From contig JAGAMO010000005.1 of the NCBI GenBank assembly GCA_017624675.1, positions 1 to 36,841 on the forward strand: a DNA stretch of 36,841 nucleotides, in the 5' to 3' direction. Position numbers and translations under genes: made by a program. Position 1 is the first letter of the stretch; each line of letters starts with the position of its first letter. The stretch comes from Clostridia bacterium. Its GTDB lineage: Bacteria; Bacillota; Clostridia; Oscillospirales; Acutalibacteraceae. The notes beneath the pieces are model-generated. The model worked only from the letters and a program-made list of their open reading frames with translations. It was not told the origin of the DNA and did not search any database. Positions 15,750 through 24,256 of this stretch are shown here, one piece after another.

Positions 15750-15796
15750 CTCCTTTGTATTGGCTGTGTTTTAGTACAATACAAAGGAGTTTTTTT
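15750..15796 (+). terminator. Riboswitch-controlled terminator that also hides the ribosome site
   Basis: CTCCTTTGTATTG (15750-15762) and CAATACAAAGGAG (15777-15789) form a 13-bp perfect stem followed by seven Ts (15790-15796), and the ATG of the next gene begins at 15797. The AAGGAG of the 3' arm is the ribosome site for that gene, seven bases before ATG. The same hairpin would therefore stop transcription and block translation. Confidence 0.92.
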
Positions 15797-16186
15797 ATGA
15801 AAAACAAGAAGTTAGTTTTAGCAATGTCCGCAGGTTTAATTATATTGATTGCACTCTTTTCTGCACTCTTTATTTTAAACAGACCAGACACCGAGCAAGG
15901 CTCTAAGCAGATTGGCGTAACAGTCGTCTTTGCCGATAAATCGGAAAAAGAATACACTATTAAGACCGATGCCGAGTATTTAGCCGACGCTCTTCTTGAG
16001 GAAAAAATTATTGAGGAAAAATCAAAAGACGGTATGTATACCGTAATCGCCGGGGAACGAGCAGATTACACCCTTGACGGCTCTTGGTGGTGCCTTAGCG
16101 TAAACGGAGAAATGGCAAGTGTTGGCATTAATGACCAACCTGTAACTGACGGAGAAAACTATGAACTCACCAACACGCCGAGCTAA
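15797..16186 (+). CDS. DUF4430-domain protein, probable cobalamin-binding surface protein
   Basis: A 129-residue protein with an N-terminal signal/membrane anchor (KLVLAMSAGLIILIALFSAL, no lipobox Cys). The domain resembles the transcobalamin-like C-terminal (DUF4430) fold: VTVVFADKSEKEYTIKTDAEYL, the GMYTVIAGERADY segment, WWCLSVNGEMA and the GENYELT end. Such domains accompany ECF transporters under cobalamin riboswitches, so extracellular capture of a corrinoid is likely. ATG 15797 is the only start with a ribosome site. Its 3' end overlaps the S-component gene by 26 bp. Confidence 0.88.
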   Translation: MKNKKLVLAMSAGLIILIALFSALFILNRPDTEQGSKQIGVTVVFADKSEKEYTIKTDAEYLADALLEEKIIEEKSKDGMYTVIAGERADYTLDGSWWCLSVNGEMASVGINDQPVTDGENYELTNTPS

Positions 16187-16673
16187 ATTATTTGAAACTC
16201 TCGTTTTAACCCTTTTAGGTGTTTTAATGTATGTGACTCAGGTAATTTTAGCACCCTTACCGAACATAGAAACCGTATCCGTTTTAATTATAATTACAAC
16301 CAGCGTCTTTGGGGTAAAGGCGCTTTGCTCGTTATATATTTTTGTGATTTGCGAAATTTTCACATACGGTATTCACATCTGGTCTATAAATTACCTTTAT
16401 GTTTGGGCAATATTATGTATAGCAGTTCTGCTTACAAGAAAATTCGAAAGCAGAGAGTTTTACGCCTTACTTTCAGCAATTTTCGGATTGTTATTTGGAA
16501 CTCTTTGCTCTATCCCATATTTTATTACGGGTGGTATTGCAGGTGGTGTGAGTTATATCATACAAGGATTTTGGTATGATATTTTACATTGTGTTGGAAA
16601 TCTAGTATTAACATATTTACTTTTCAGTCCGCTTAAATCTGTTTTGGTAAAAACTGTAAAAAAGTATAATTAA
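16161..16673 (+). CDS. ECF transporter substrate-binding S component, probably for cobalamin
   Basis: A 170-residue integral membrane protein with about six hydrophobic segments and the S-component layout, with GVKALCSLYIF in the middle and GGIAGGVSYIIQGFWYD later. ATG 16161 has GGAG at 16151-16154. It overlaps the DUF4430 gene by 26 bp, so the pair is coupled and both come under the cobalamin riboswitch. The ECF energising module (two ATPases and T protein) is not in the window and is presumably shared from elsewhere. Substrate is inferred from the riboswitch. Confidence 0.85.
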   Translation: MNSPTRRAKLFETLVLTLLGVLMYVTQVILAPLPNIETVSVLIIITTSVFGVKALCSLYIFVICEIFTYGIHIWSINYLYVWAILCIAVLLTRKFESREFYALLSAIFGLLFGTLCSIPYFITGGIAGGVSYIIQGFWYDILHCVGNLVLTYLLFSPLKSVLVKTVKKYN

Positions 16674-16734
16674 AACACTGTTTTTTCAACACTATGTTGC
16701 AACAATGATACATAAATTTGGTAATTTTAGATAC

Positions 16735-16763
16735 TTGACTTTTATGCATCAGTAATGTATTAT
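16735..16763 (+). promoter_or_regulatory. Sigma-A promoter of the sigma-factor gene
   Basis: TTGACT (16735-16740), 17 bases, TATTAT (16758-16763). It precedes the sigma-factor ATG by 39 bp. Confidence 0.8.
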
Positions 16764-16802
16764 TTAATAAGTAATGGTTAATTGTCACTAATTGAGGTAA
16801 AA

Positions 16803-17369
16803 ATGGGAGAAAAAATTGTAGAAAATTACGAAAATTTATCAGATGAGGCAATTGTTTCTCTTGTATGTAATGGCGATTTTGAAGCTGTTGGGGTTATAAT
16901 TAAACGCTTCTATCCTACCATTCTATATTACATAAATAATTTATGTCCTCCTGAATTCAGAGAGGATGCTATTCAAGAAGCTACTCTCGCTGTTTACAAT
17001 GCAATAAAGAGTTTTGACCCTGAGAAATCAAATTTTTCCACCTTTGCAGGTGTTTGTATTAAACGCTCAGTTTTGTCTTTTTTAAAAGTTCAGAACAGAA
17101 AAAAAAATATTCCGTCTGAGCTTTTAACCTCCCTGGAGGAAATTGATATTGCCGACAGCAACAGTCCCGAAAAAATATTTTTTGATAAAAATGATTATCA
17201 GCTTCTCACTGATAATATTAAGTTAGAACTATCCCCTTTAGAGTTTAAAGTGTTGCAACTTTATATATCGGGTTATAGATATTCAGTAATTGCGGACAGG
17301 CTGTCGCTCAGTGAAAAATCTGTAAACAACGCAATGACGAGGATAAGAAAAAAACTCAAGCAGGAATAA
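16803..17369 (+). CDS. Sigma-70 family RNA polymerase factor, SigH (Spo0H)-like
   Basis: A 188-residue factor with sigma regions 2 and 4 but no region 1 or 3. Region 2 spans about residues 20-100, with REDAIQEATLAVYNAIKSFD and the FSTFAGVCIKRSVLSFLK promoter-melting block. Region 4 is the last 60 residues, with LSPLEFKVLQLYISGYRYSV and LSEKSVNNAMTRIRKKLK. The region 4 wording and overall size resemble SigH, which starts sporulation and stationary-phase transcription, rather than extracytoplasmic-function factors. No anti-sigma gene is adjacent. ATG 16803 follows GAGG (16794-16797) by five bases; the longer TTG start at 16782 lacks a site. Exact role is uncertain. Confidence 0.85.
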   Translation: MGEKIVENYENLSDEAIVSLVCNGDFEAVGVIIKRFYPTILYYINNLCPPEFREDAIQEATLAVYNAIKSFDPEKSNFSTFAGVCIKRSVLSFLKVQNRKKNIPSELLTSLEEIDIADSNSPEKIFFDKNDYQLLTDNIKLELSPLEFKVLQLYISGYRYSVIADRLSLSEKSVNNAMTRIRKKLKQE

Positions 17370-17432
17370 GCGGTGTTGCCGTTTATATAAAAGGGTCTAA
17401 GACCTAAAAAACAACCAAGAGAGGTAAACAAA

Positions 17433-17732
17433 ATGTTTGAAGACAAAACCTTAGTTTGCAAAGAATGCGGAGAGGAATTCGTTTTTACTGCAAGAGAGCA
17501 GGAATTCTATGAGTCCAAAGGCTTTGTAAACGAGCCGCAGCGCTGTAAGCCCTGCCGTGACAAGCGCAAGAATGCTAGCAGAGCTCCCAGAGAGATGCAC
17601 GAAGCTACCTGTGCTGCTTGCGGTGGTGTAGCAACCGTACCCTTCATCCCCCGTGATGACCGTCCGGTATACTGCAGCGAATGCTTTGCAAAAATGCGTG
17701 AGCAAGAAAACGCCGGCGAAATCGCTGAATAA
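17433..17732 (+). CDS. Zinc-ribbon protein with two CxxC pairs per half
   Basis: A 99-residue cytoplasmic protein. The N-terminal half has CKEC and, 29 residues later, CKPC, around the conserved FVFTAREQEFYESKGF; this is the small zinc-ribbon domain common in Clostridia. The C-terminal half has a second pair, CAAC and CSEC, about 21 residues apart (CxxC-x17-CxxC-like). Eight Cys would bind two zinc ions. GAGAGG lies before ATG 17433. Function is unknown; nucleic-acid or protein binding is possible. It has its own terminator and may be transcribed with the sigma factor 63 bp upstream. Confidence 0.88.
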   Translation: MFEDKTLVCKECGEEFVFTAREQEFYESKGFVNEPQRCKPCRDKRKNASRAPREMHEATCAACGGVATVPFIPRDDRPVYCSECFAKMREQENAGEIAE

Positions 17733-17742
17733 TATGTTTTCT

Positions 17743-17767
17743 AACCGTCCTTTACGGGCGGTTTTTT
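17743..17767 (+). terminator. Intrinsic terminator after the zinc-ribbon gene
   Basis: AACCGTCC, loop TTTAC, GGGCGGTT with one G-U pair, then a T run. Confidence 0.9.
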
Positions 17768-17812
17768 GCTTTTTTTAAGTAAAATATTCATATTTTTGTA
17801 ATAAATATGTTT

Positions 17813-18014
17813 TATAATGGGTATGGTTAGTCGAAACATTCTTGTTTCGACACAAAATCTTTGATTTTGCAACAAATTTCTTTTGAAATTTGTCCATATC
17901 CATTGCAATGAGTGTTGTGCAAAATTGAATTCGTAAATTCAATTTTGCCAAAGCCACTCGAAAAGTGGCTTGTCGAATCGCTTTTCAGCGTTTCGACAAA
18001 CTACAATCATTATA
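17813..18014 (-). repeat. 202-bp multi-hairpin repeat, copy 2
   Basis: Reverse orientation to copy 1 and exactly the same length. Read on the minus strand it starts TATAATGATTGTAGTTTG and ends CTAACCATACCCATTATA. All hairpins are intact, with H3 arms of AAAATTGAATT/AATTCAATTTT and a CATTGCAATG palindrome, placing it in the same subgroup as copy 1. Its H1 end lies 46 bp before the response-regulator start. TATAAT at 17813-17818 could serve as a -10 reading through it, but no good -35 is visible. Confidence 0.93.
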
Positions 18015-18059
18015 ATCTATTTCATAATATGTTAATACCGCTAAAAACGGAGGCAACCC

Positions 18060-18746
18060 ATGCAATACAAAATTTTAATTGTTGACGATGATGAGAATAT
18101 TTGCGAACTTTTAAATCTCTATTTAAAAAAGGATGGTTTTGATACAGTTCTTGCATACAACGGTATGCAGGCTGTTGAATATGCTGAAAAATTTGCTCCC
18201 GACCTTATTTTGCTTGATATAATGCTGCCTCAGCTCGACGGTTGGCAAGTGTGTAGAGAAATAAGAAAAAAATCAGAAGTTCCTATAATCATGCTAACCG
18301 CAAAGGGTGAAACCTTTGACAAAATTTTAGGTTTAGAACTAGGCGCCGATGATTACATTACCAAACCTTTTGACACAAAAGAGGTCGTAGCAAGAATAAA
18401 GGCAGTTCTTAGAAGAACAAGTGACAAAGAAAATCAACAAAACATCAAGGAAGTTCGTTTTGAAAAGCTTATAATTAATCTTACAAATTACGAGCTTACT
18501 GTTAATGACAAAAGAATTGACACTCCTCCAAAGGAATTAGAACTTTTATACCATCTTGCAAGTAATCCAAACCGCGTTTACACGCGTGACCAGCTGCTTG
18601 ATGAGGTATGGGGATTTGATTACTACGGTGATTCAAGAACAGTTGACGTTCATGTTAAAAGACTTAGGGAAAAGCTTGAAAATGTTTCACAAGAATGGTC
18701 CTTAAAAACCGTATGGGGCGTTGGATATAAGTTTGAGGTTAAATAA
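18060..18746 (+). CDS. OmpR/PhoB-family response regulator
   Basis: A 228-residue two-component regulator. The receiver domain (residues 1-115) has the acidic pocket VDDDE (9-12) and phosphoacceptor Asp53 in LLDIMLPQLDGW. MLTAKGE and DDYITKPFD supply the conserved Thr and Lys. The winged-helix DNA-binding domain (about 130-228) has RVYTRDQLLDEVWGFDYYGD and ends VWGVGYKFEVK. CGGAGG (18048-18053) precedes ATG 18060. Its last stop base overlaps the kinase ATG (TAATG). With the kinase and HtrA next to it, a CssR-like secretion/envelope-stress role is likely by analogy. Confidence 0.95.
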   Translation: MQYKILIVDDDENICELLNLYLKKDGFDTVLAYNGMQAVEYAEKFAPDLILLDIMLPQLDGWQVCREIRKKSEVPIIMLTAKGETFDKILGLELGADDYITKPFDTKEVVARIKAVLRRTSDKENQQNIKEVRFEKLIINLTNYELTVNDKRIDTPPKELELLYHLASNPNRVYTRDQLLDEVWGFDYYGDSRTVDVHVKRLREKLENVSQEWSLKTVWGVGYKFEVK

Positions 18747-20176
18747 TGAAGCTGAAACTTTTTAACAAATACTTTTTTACAACCTCGGTAATTATCATTT
18801 TCAGTCTCACAATTATGATGATTATTTTGTCATTTGTGCTTAATAATCATATAACAAATACCAAGCGAAATACACTGACAATAGCTTGTGAAGAAATTGG
18901 CGAATATGTTTCTGAGTCTTACGAGAATGCAGAAACTATCGCAGAAAACGATTTTTTCAGTGTATTAAATTCTGTATCAAATGTTGCCGAGGCAGACCTA
19001 TTTATTGCAGATACCACGGGTAAAGTTTTTGCCTGCGGTTGTGCTGAATGGCAGGAAAACGCAAGATGTGTTCACTCAACAGTGCTGTTGCCAAAAGAGG
19101 AAATCAATAAAGGTTTAAACGATGAAGATAAACTTTATTTAGGCACCTTGTCTATATATCAAAAACCCCATTATGTTTCCTTAAATGCCGTAGAAGATAA
19201 CTCAGGAGTCCACTATGCGACAGTTATTGCAACCGCTCCCGTCTCTCTTGTAACGAATCTCCTTCGAACTGTTACCAAACTCTTTTTAGCCTCTGCCTTT
19301 CTGCCTTTGGCCTTGATGTTTATCTTTATTTATATTATGACCTATCGCCTGACTAAACCGCTTAAGCTTATGTCACAGGCGTCAAAGGCTATGGCAAAAG
19401 GTGATTTCTCCAGACGTATTCCTGTTACGAGCGATGATGAAATAGGTGAACTTTCTTTATCATTTAATATGATGACAAATTCACTCTCACAATTAGAGGG
19501 TATGAGAAAAAGTTTTGTGGCAAATGTTTCCCACGAATTAAGGACTCCTATGACCACAATTTCAGGATTTATTGACGGTATCCTAGACGGCACAATAGAA
19601 CCTAAAAAACACGATTATTACTTGAAAATTGTCTCTAGTGAAATTAAGCGATTATCCAGAATAGTGGAATCAATGCTTAATGTGTCTAAAATCGAATCTA
19701 ACGAGTTTAATTTACACAGAGAATTAATTGACTTTAGAGAATTATTGTGTAAAATAGTAATTAGTCAAGAACAAAATATTGTAAGCAAAAACCTTGATAT
19801 TATAGGGCTCGATACTATTTCTGATGTTTCCGCAAATGTGGACCGTGACCTTATGCATCAGGCTATATATAATTTAGTAGATAACGCGGTGAAATTCAAT
19901 TGTCAAAACGGTAATATTTCATTTAATTTGATAAAAGAAAACAAAACCCTAATTTTAACTATCAAAAACAGTGGTGACGGTATTCCTGAAAAAGACCTGC
20001 CTTTTGTGTTTGAACGTTTTTACAAGGTTGATAAATCTCGCTCTAATTCAAAGAACAGCACTGGCCTTGGTCTCTATATAACAAAGGCCATCGTTACTGC
20101 GCATTCAGGTACAATCTCTGTTGCAAGTAAACCTCAGGAATACACCGCATTCAAAATAACACTTCCCGTACTTTAA
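18746..20176 (+). CDS. Membrane sensor histidine kinase
   Basis: A 476-residue kinase. Membrane segments lie at about residues 13-33 and 176-198, flanking an extracytoplasmic sensor of about 140 residues that contains three Cys in the stretch FACGCAEWQENARC. HAMP follows (RLTKPLKLMSQASKAMAKGD). The dimerisation box is VSHELRTP with phosphorylated His263. ATP-binding boxes are N (HQAIYNLVDNAVKFN), G1 (NSGDGIPEKDLPFVFERFYK) and G2 (STGLGLYITK). It is coupled to the regulator upstream and lies 10 bp before htrA. The Cys-bearing sensor could bind metal or form a disulfide, but that is inference. Confidence 0.95.
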   Translation: MKLKLFNKYFFTTSVIIIFSLTIMMIILSFVLNNHITNTKRNTLTIACEEIGEYVSESYENAETIAENDFFSVLNSVSNVAEADLFIADTTGKVFACGCAEWQENARCVHSTVLLPKEEINKGLNDEDKLYLGTLSIYQKPHYVSLNAVEDNSGVHYATVIATAPVSLVTNLLRTVTKLFLASAFLPLALMFIFIYIMTYRLTKPLKLMSQASKAMAKGDFSRRIPVTSDDEIGELSLSFNMMTNSLSQLEGMRKSFVANVSHELRTPMTTISGFIDGILDGTIEPKKHDYYLKIVSSEIKRLSRIVESMLNVSKIESNEFNLHRELIDFRELLCKIVISQEQNIVSKNLDIIGLDTISDVSANVDRDLMHQAIYNLVDNAVKFNCQNGNISFNLIKENKTLILTIKNSGDGIPEKDLPFVFERFYKVDKSRSNSKNSTGLGLYITKAIVTAHSGTISVASKPQEYTAFKITLPVL

Positions 20177-20186
20177 GGAGAATATG

Positions 20187-21467
20187 ATGAACGATTTTTC
20201 AGAAGGTTTTGAAAATAAAGAAAACCAACAGGACGCTACCTGTAATCCTCAAAACGAGGAGCCTATTTTCAATCCCGTAAATTTAACCCACGTAACCCCA
20301 GTAAACGATTATAAACCGATGAATAAAGGTCTCAAGATTTTTGCGTTTTTGTTAGCATTAATTATACTGTTGACAGGTTCTTGCCTCACAGGTTATTTTA
20401 TTGGCAAAAGCAATGTTTTAATAAAAACACCTGTAAAAGTTGAGCTTGAATCTACCCCTGAAAACAGTAAAGAGCTATCCTTGGCAAAGGTTTATCAAAA
20501 TGTCAATCCCTCTATTGTGGGAATCACAGTATATAATGCTTCGGGAAATATGGCTCAGGCAAGCGGTATTGTATATTCGAAAGACGGATATATTATCACA
20601 AACGACCATATTTATTCCGAAATTGCAAACCCAAAATTCAAAATTTATACACATGACGGCAATGAATATGATGCAAAGTATATTGCCGGAGACCTTGTTA
20701 GCGATTTAGCGGTTTTAAAATTAACAAACGGCAATTTAGCCCCTGCCTCTTTTGGAAATTCCGACGATTTATATGTAGGTCAAAAGGTTGTAGCTATAGG
20801 CAGACCCAACGATTCTACCGATTCAAGCAGTCTTACAAGCGGTATTATATCTGCTACAGACCGCCGCGTTAGTAACACATCAAACTACCCTGCCCGTCTA
20901 ATTCAGACCGACACTCCTATAAACCCTGGCTCATCGGGTGGTGCTTTGGTTAATATGTACGGTCAAGTTGTTGGTGTTACAGCATCTAAACTCGCAAGTG
21001 TTGAGTATGAAGGAGTAGGTTATGCTATTCCAACTACTGTTATGAAACGCATTGTTGATGAACTCATTTCCAAAGGAAATGTTGTGACACGTGCAAAGTT
21101 AGGTATTACCTATACTGCTATTGATTCAGTTTTAGCTGAAATTAATAATATAAAAAACACAGGACTTATAATTCAGTCGGTTTCAAGTGACAGCGACCTT
21201 TTTGGTAAAATTTCCAAAGGAGATATAATCACAAAAATCAATAACACAGAGATTTATTCTGACGATATGGTGCTTGACATTATTGAAAACTGCCGTGCAG
21301 GTGATAAAATTTCAATAACCTTTGTCACCGAAAACGGTCAAACAAAGGAACTTGAGGTTAAACTCAGCGCTAATATAGGCCAGTCAAGTTATACAACTAA
21401 AGAGTCAAGCGCTAACCCTGCAAACCCCTCAAAAGGCGACATTTTTGATTTTCCTGAAGGTGAATAA
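20187..21467 (+). CDS. HtrA/DegP-like serine protease with PDZ domain
   Basis: A 426-residue membrane-anchored protease of the S1C family that degrades misfolded exported proteins. Residues 1-40 are cytoplasmic; a membrane segment covers about 44-68. The trypsin-like domain has His141 (TNDHIY), Asp173 (SDLAVLK) and Ser250 in NPGSSGGAL, where family members usually have GNSGG. A single PDZ domain occupies about 310-400, followed by a Ser/Pro-rich tail. ATG 20187 is chosen over ATG 20184 because AGGAG (20176-20180) is six bases before it. It is in one operon with the two-component pair, as CssRS and HtrA are functionally linked in Bacillus. Confidence 0.94.
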   Translation: MNDFSEGFENKENQQDATCNPQNEEPIFNPVNLTHVTPVNDYKPMNKGLKIFAFLLALIILLTGSCLTGYFIGKSNVLIKTPVKVELESTPENSKELSLAKVYQNVNPSIVGITVYNASGNMAQASGIVYSKDGYIITNDHIYSEIANPKFKIYTHDGNEYDAKYIAGDLVSDLAVLKLTNGNLAPASFGNSDDLYVGQKVVAIGRPNDSTDSSSLTSGIISATDRRVSNTSNYPARLIQTDTPINPGSSGGALVNMYGQVVGVTASKLASVEYEGVGYAIPTTVMKRIVDELISKGNVVTRAKLGITYTAIDSVLAEINNIKNTGLIIQSVSSDSDLFGKISKGDIITKINNTEIYSDDMVLDIIENCRAGDKISITFVTENGQTKELEVKLSANIGQSSYTTKESSANPANPSKGDIFDFPEGE

Positions 21468-21468
21468 T

Positions 21469-22080
21469 ATGGATTTTTCTCCCATTGTTGACAATCTAAA
21501 AAAAAGAGAGTATACTGTTTCTACATTTGAAAACAATATTGACGCTTGTGAATATCTAACTAAAGAAATTAACGGCTTTTCCGTTGGTTTCGGAGGGTCG
21601 ATGACCCTTAAGGAATTGGGCCTATTTGATTCCCTAAGTTCCAATAACGAGGTTTGGTGGCACGGCAAAGGCGACCAGCTAAAAGAATACGGCAGTGATT
21701 TCGTTATCAAAAAAGCCATGACTACAGATATTTACATAACATCTGCAAACGCTTTGACCGAATCGGGTCAAATCGTTAATATTGACGGCAGATGTAACCG
21801 CATTTCCTCTACTCTTTACGGTCATAAAAAAATATATTATATAATTGGCAAAAACAAGATAGCACCTACGCTAGAAAAAGCAATATGGCGTGCGAGAAAT
21901 ATTGCGGCGCCAAAGAATGCTCAACGACTGGGAATCAATACACCTTGTGCTGTCAAGGGCGACAAATGCTATGACTGTTCAAGTCCCCAGAGGATTTGCA
22001 GAGGCTTTTTGGTCCTTGAACGACCACCTAGCGGAATAGAGGTTGAAATTGTTTTAATTAATGATAGCTTAGGCTATTAA
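21469..22080 (+). CDS. LUD-domain (LutC/DUF162-like) protein
   Basis: A 203-residue single-domain LUD protein. Typical segments are VGFGGSMTLKELGLFDSL, the TTDIYITSANALTESGQIVN block, NIDGRCNRISSTLYG and the WRARNIAAPKNAQRL stretch. It ends with a Cys-rich CYDCSSPQRIC. LUD domains occur in lactate-utilisation proteins, but stand-alone members like this have no assigned reaction. ATG 21469 lies one base after the htrA stop, with AAGGTGA inside the end of htrA. It is co-transcribed with the protease and probably followed by hppA. Confidence 0.87.
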   Translation: MDFSPIVDNLKKREYTVSTFENNIDACEYLTKEINGFSVGFGGSMTLKELGLFDSLSSNNEVWWHGKGDQLKEYGSDFVIKKAMTTDIYITSANALTESGQIVNIDGRCNRISSTLYGHKKIYYIIGKNKIAPTLEKAIWRARNIAAPKNAQRLGINTPCAVKGDKCYDCSSPQRICRGFLVLERPPSGIEVEIVLINDSLGY

Positions 22081-22101
22081 TTAATATAAAGGAGAGAAAT
22101 T

Positions 22102-24213
22102 ATGGGAAATTTACTTATTCTACTCACTTTCATCGGCGCAGTTTTAGCTTTAGTATTTGCATTGTTTACTGCATTAAAAGTACTAAAGTTCTCTGAAGGT
22201 ACTGACCTGATGAAAAAAATCTCACAGTCTATAAGAAAAGGTGCAAACGCATACCTCAAAAGACAGTATAAGGTTGTTGCAATTTTCTTTATAGTTATGT
22301 TTGTGATTTTAGGCGCAATGGCTTTTGCTGACCTATTAACACCTTTTGTGCCGTTTGCCTTTATTACAGGTGGTTTCTTCTCGGCACTTTCAGGTTTTGT
22401 TGGTATGAAAATAGCAACAGCTTCAAATGCCAGAACTGCTAACGCTTGTCGCGAGGGCTTAAACAGGGGCTTACGTGTTGCTTTCTCTGCAGGTTCTGTT
22501 ATGGGCTTTACTGTTGTTGGTCTTGGACTTTTAGATATTTCTATTTGGTTCTTCCTTTTAAATAATGTATTTGAGCTCAACCCCACCGAAATTACAAGTG
22601 CTATGCTTACATTCGGTATGGGTGCTTCATCAATGGCTCTCTTTGCCCGTGTTGGTGGCGGTGTGTTTACAAAAGCTGCAGACGTTGGCGCAGACCTTGT
22701 TGGTAAGGTTGAAGCAGGTATACCCGAGGATGACCCGCGTAACCCCGCTGTTATTGCCGATAATGTTGGCGATAACGTTGGTGACGTTGCAGGTATGGGC
22801 GCTGACTTATACGAATCTTATGTTGGCTCTATTATTTCTGCCTCTGCTTTAGGTGTTGCCGCTTTCTCAAAGAACAGTGCTATCAATGATATTAACGCTA
22901 TGGCTGTTCCTATGCTTTTAGCTGCTTTAGGTATTCTTTGCTCGATTATTGGAACATTCTTTGTTCGCACAAAAGAAAATGCAACTCAGAAAAACTTGCT
23001 TAAATCTTTAAGCCGCGGCACTAATTTCAGTGCTATCGTTATTGCAATAATTGCCTTCCCCATCGTTTATTTCTGCCTTGATGGTATGAATTCAATTGGA
23101 CTTTATTTTGCAATTATTTCAGGCCTTGTTGCAGGTGTTTTAATTGGTCAAGCAACCGAGTACTTTACATCTGATACATATAAACCAACTAAACACTTGG
23201 CAACTAAATCCGAAACCGGCTCCGCTACAATTATAATCGGCGGTTTAGGTCTTGGTATGTTATCAACCATTTTACCTATCATAATCGTTGCTGTTTGTAT
23301 TTTGGTTGCTTACTATGCTTCAGGCGGCGGTGCAGATGCTAACCTCGGTCTTTACGGTATTGCTCTTGCTGCTGTTGGTATGCTTTCCACTTTAGGTATC
23401 ACCTTAGCTACCGACGCTTACGGCCCTGTTGCTGACAATGCCGGCGGTATCGCTGAAATGGCTGGTTTGGAGCCTGAGGTTAGACAGCGTACAGATGCTC
23501 TTGACTCTTTAGGAAATACTACTGCCGCTACAGGTAAGGGCTTTGCTATCGGCTCTGCTGCTCTTACAGCTTTAGCTCTTATGGCTTCATACATCAACAA
23601 GGTTGGCGAAGTTGCGGCAAGTTCAGGCAAAGCTATTGACCTTTCCTTTGACATTACCAACCCCACCGTTTTAGTTGGTCTTTTCATTGGTGCTTGTCTA
23701 CCCTTTGTTTTTGCAGCTCTTACAATGGAATCTGTTGGTAAAGCTGCTCAGTCTATAGTTGTTGAAGTTCGCCGTCAGTTCAGAGAAATCACAGGTCTTA
23801 TGGAAGGTAAAGCAGAAGCTGATTACACCTCTTGCGTTGACCTTTGCACTAAAGCTAGTCTTAAAGAGATGGTACTTCCCACCGTTGTTGCAGTTATCAC
23901 CCCTGTAGTTACCGGTATGATTTTAGGCTATCACGGTGTTGTTGGTATGCTCGCTGGTGCTACTGCTTCGGGCTTCTTACTTGCTGTGTTTATGTCAAAC
24001 TCAGGCGGTGCTTGGGATAATGCTAAGAAATACATTGAAAGCGGTGTTCACGGTGGCAAAGGCTCTGATAACCACAAAGCTGCCGTTGTTGGCGACACTG
24101 TTGGCGACCCATTCAAGGATACCGCAGGTCCTGCTATCAATATTTTGATTAAGCTTTTATCTATGGTTTCCATAGTATTTGCTGCAGTAGTTGTTAACTT
24201 CTCATTACTTTAA
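22102..24213 (+). CDS. hppA: Membrane-bound ion-translocating pyrophosphatase, K+-dependent type
   Basis: A 703-residue, about 16-segment membrane pump that couples pyrophosphate hydrolysis to H+ or Na+ export. The signature region DVGADLVGKVEAGIPEDDPR and the acidic IADNVGDNVGDVAGMGADLY bind Mg-pyrophosphate. A second acidic cluster lies near the end (VVGDTVGDPFKDTAGPA). GNTTAATGKG has Ala where K+-independent enzymes have Lys, so this is the K+-dependent class. H+ versus Na+ cannot be told by eye. AAAGGAGAG precedes ATG 22102. A terminator follows. Confidence 0.96.
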   Translation: MGNLLILLTFIGAVLALVFALFTALKVLKFSEGTDLMKKISQSIRKGANAYLKRQYKVVAIFFIVMFVILGAMAFADLLTPFVPFAFITGGFFSALSGFVGMKIATASNARTANACREGLNRGLRVAFSAGSVMGFTVVGLGLLDISIWFFLLNNVFELNPTEITSAMLTFGMGASSMALFARVGGGVFTKAADVGADLVGKVEAGIPEDDPRNPAVIADNVGDNVGDVAGMGADLYESYVGSIISASALGVAAFSKNSAINDINAMAVPMLLAALGILCSIIGTFFVRTKENATQKNLLKSLSRGTNFSAIVIAIIAFPIVYFCLDGMNSIGLYFAIISGLVAGVLIGQATEYFTSDTYKPTKHLATKSETGSATIIIGGLGLGMLSTILPIIIVAVCILVAYYASGGGADANLGLYGIALAAVGMLSTLGITLATDAYGPVADNAGGIAEMAGLEPEVRQRTDALDSLGNTTAATGKGFAIGSAALTALALMASYINKVGEVAASSGKAIDLSFDITNPTVLVGLFIGACLPFVFAALTMESVGKAAQSIVVEVRRQFREITGLMEGKAEADYTSCVDLCTKASLKEMVLPTVVAVITPVVTGMILGYHGVVGMLAGATASGFLLAVFMSNSGGAWDNAKKYIESGVHGGKGSDNHKAAVVGDTVGDPFKDTAGPAINILIKLLSMVSIVFAAVVVNFSLL

Positions 24214-24225
24214 AAAAATAAAATT

Positions 24226-24256
24226 AAAGCCGTACTTTAAAAGTACGGCTTTTTTT
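24226..24256. terminator. Bidirectional terminator between hppA and FTR-like gene
   Basis: AAAGCCGTACTT, a 3-base loop, AAGTACGGCTTT, then Ts. It lies between convergent genes; the FTR-like stop codon is in its T tail. Confidence 0.9.

Noticed and set aside
17382-17412. GGGTCTAAGACC small palindrome before the zinc-ribbon gene as a terminator
   Set aside because: The stem is only five to six bases with almost no loop and is followed by A residues, not Ts.
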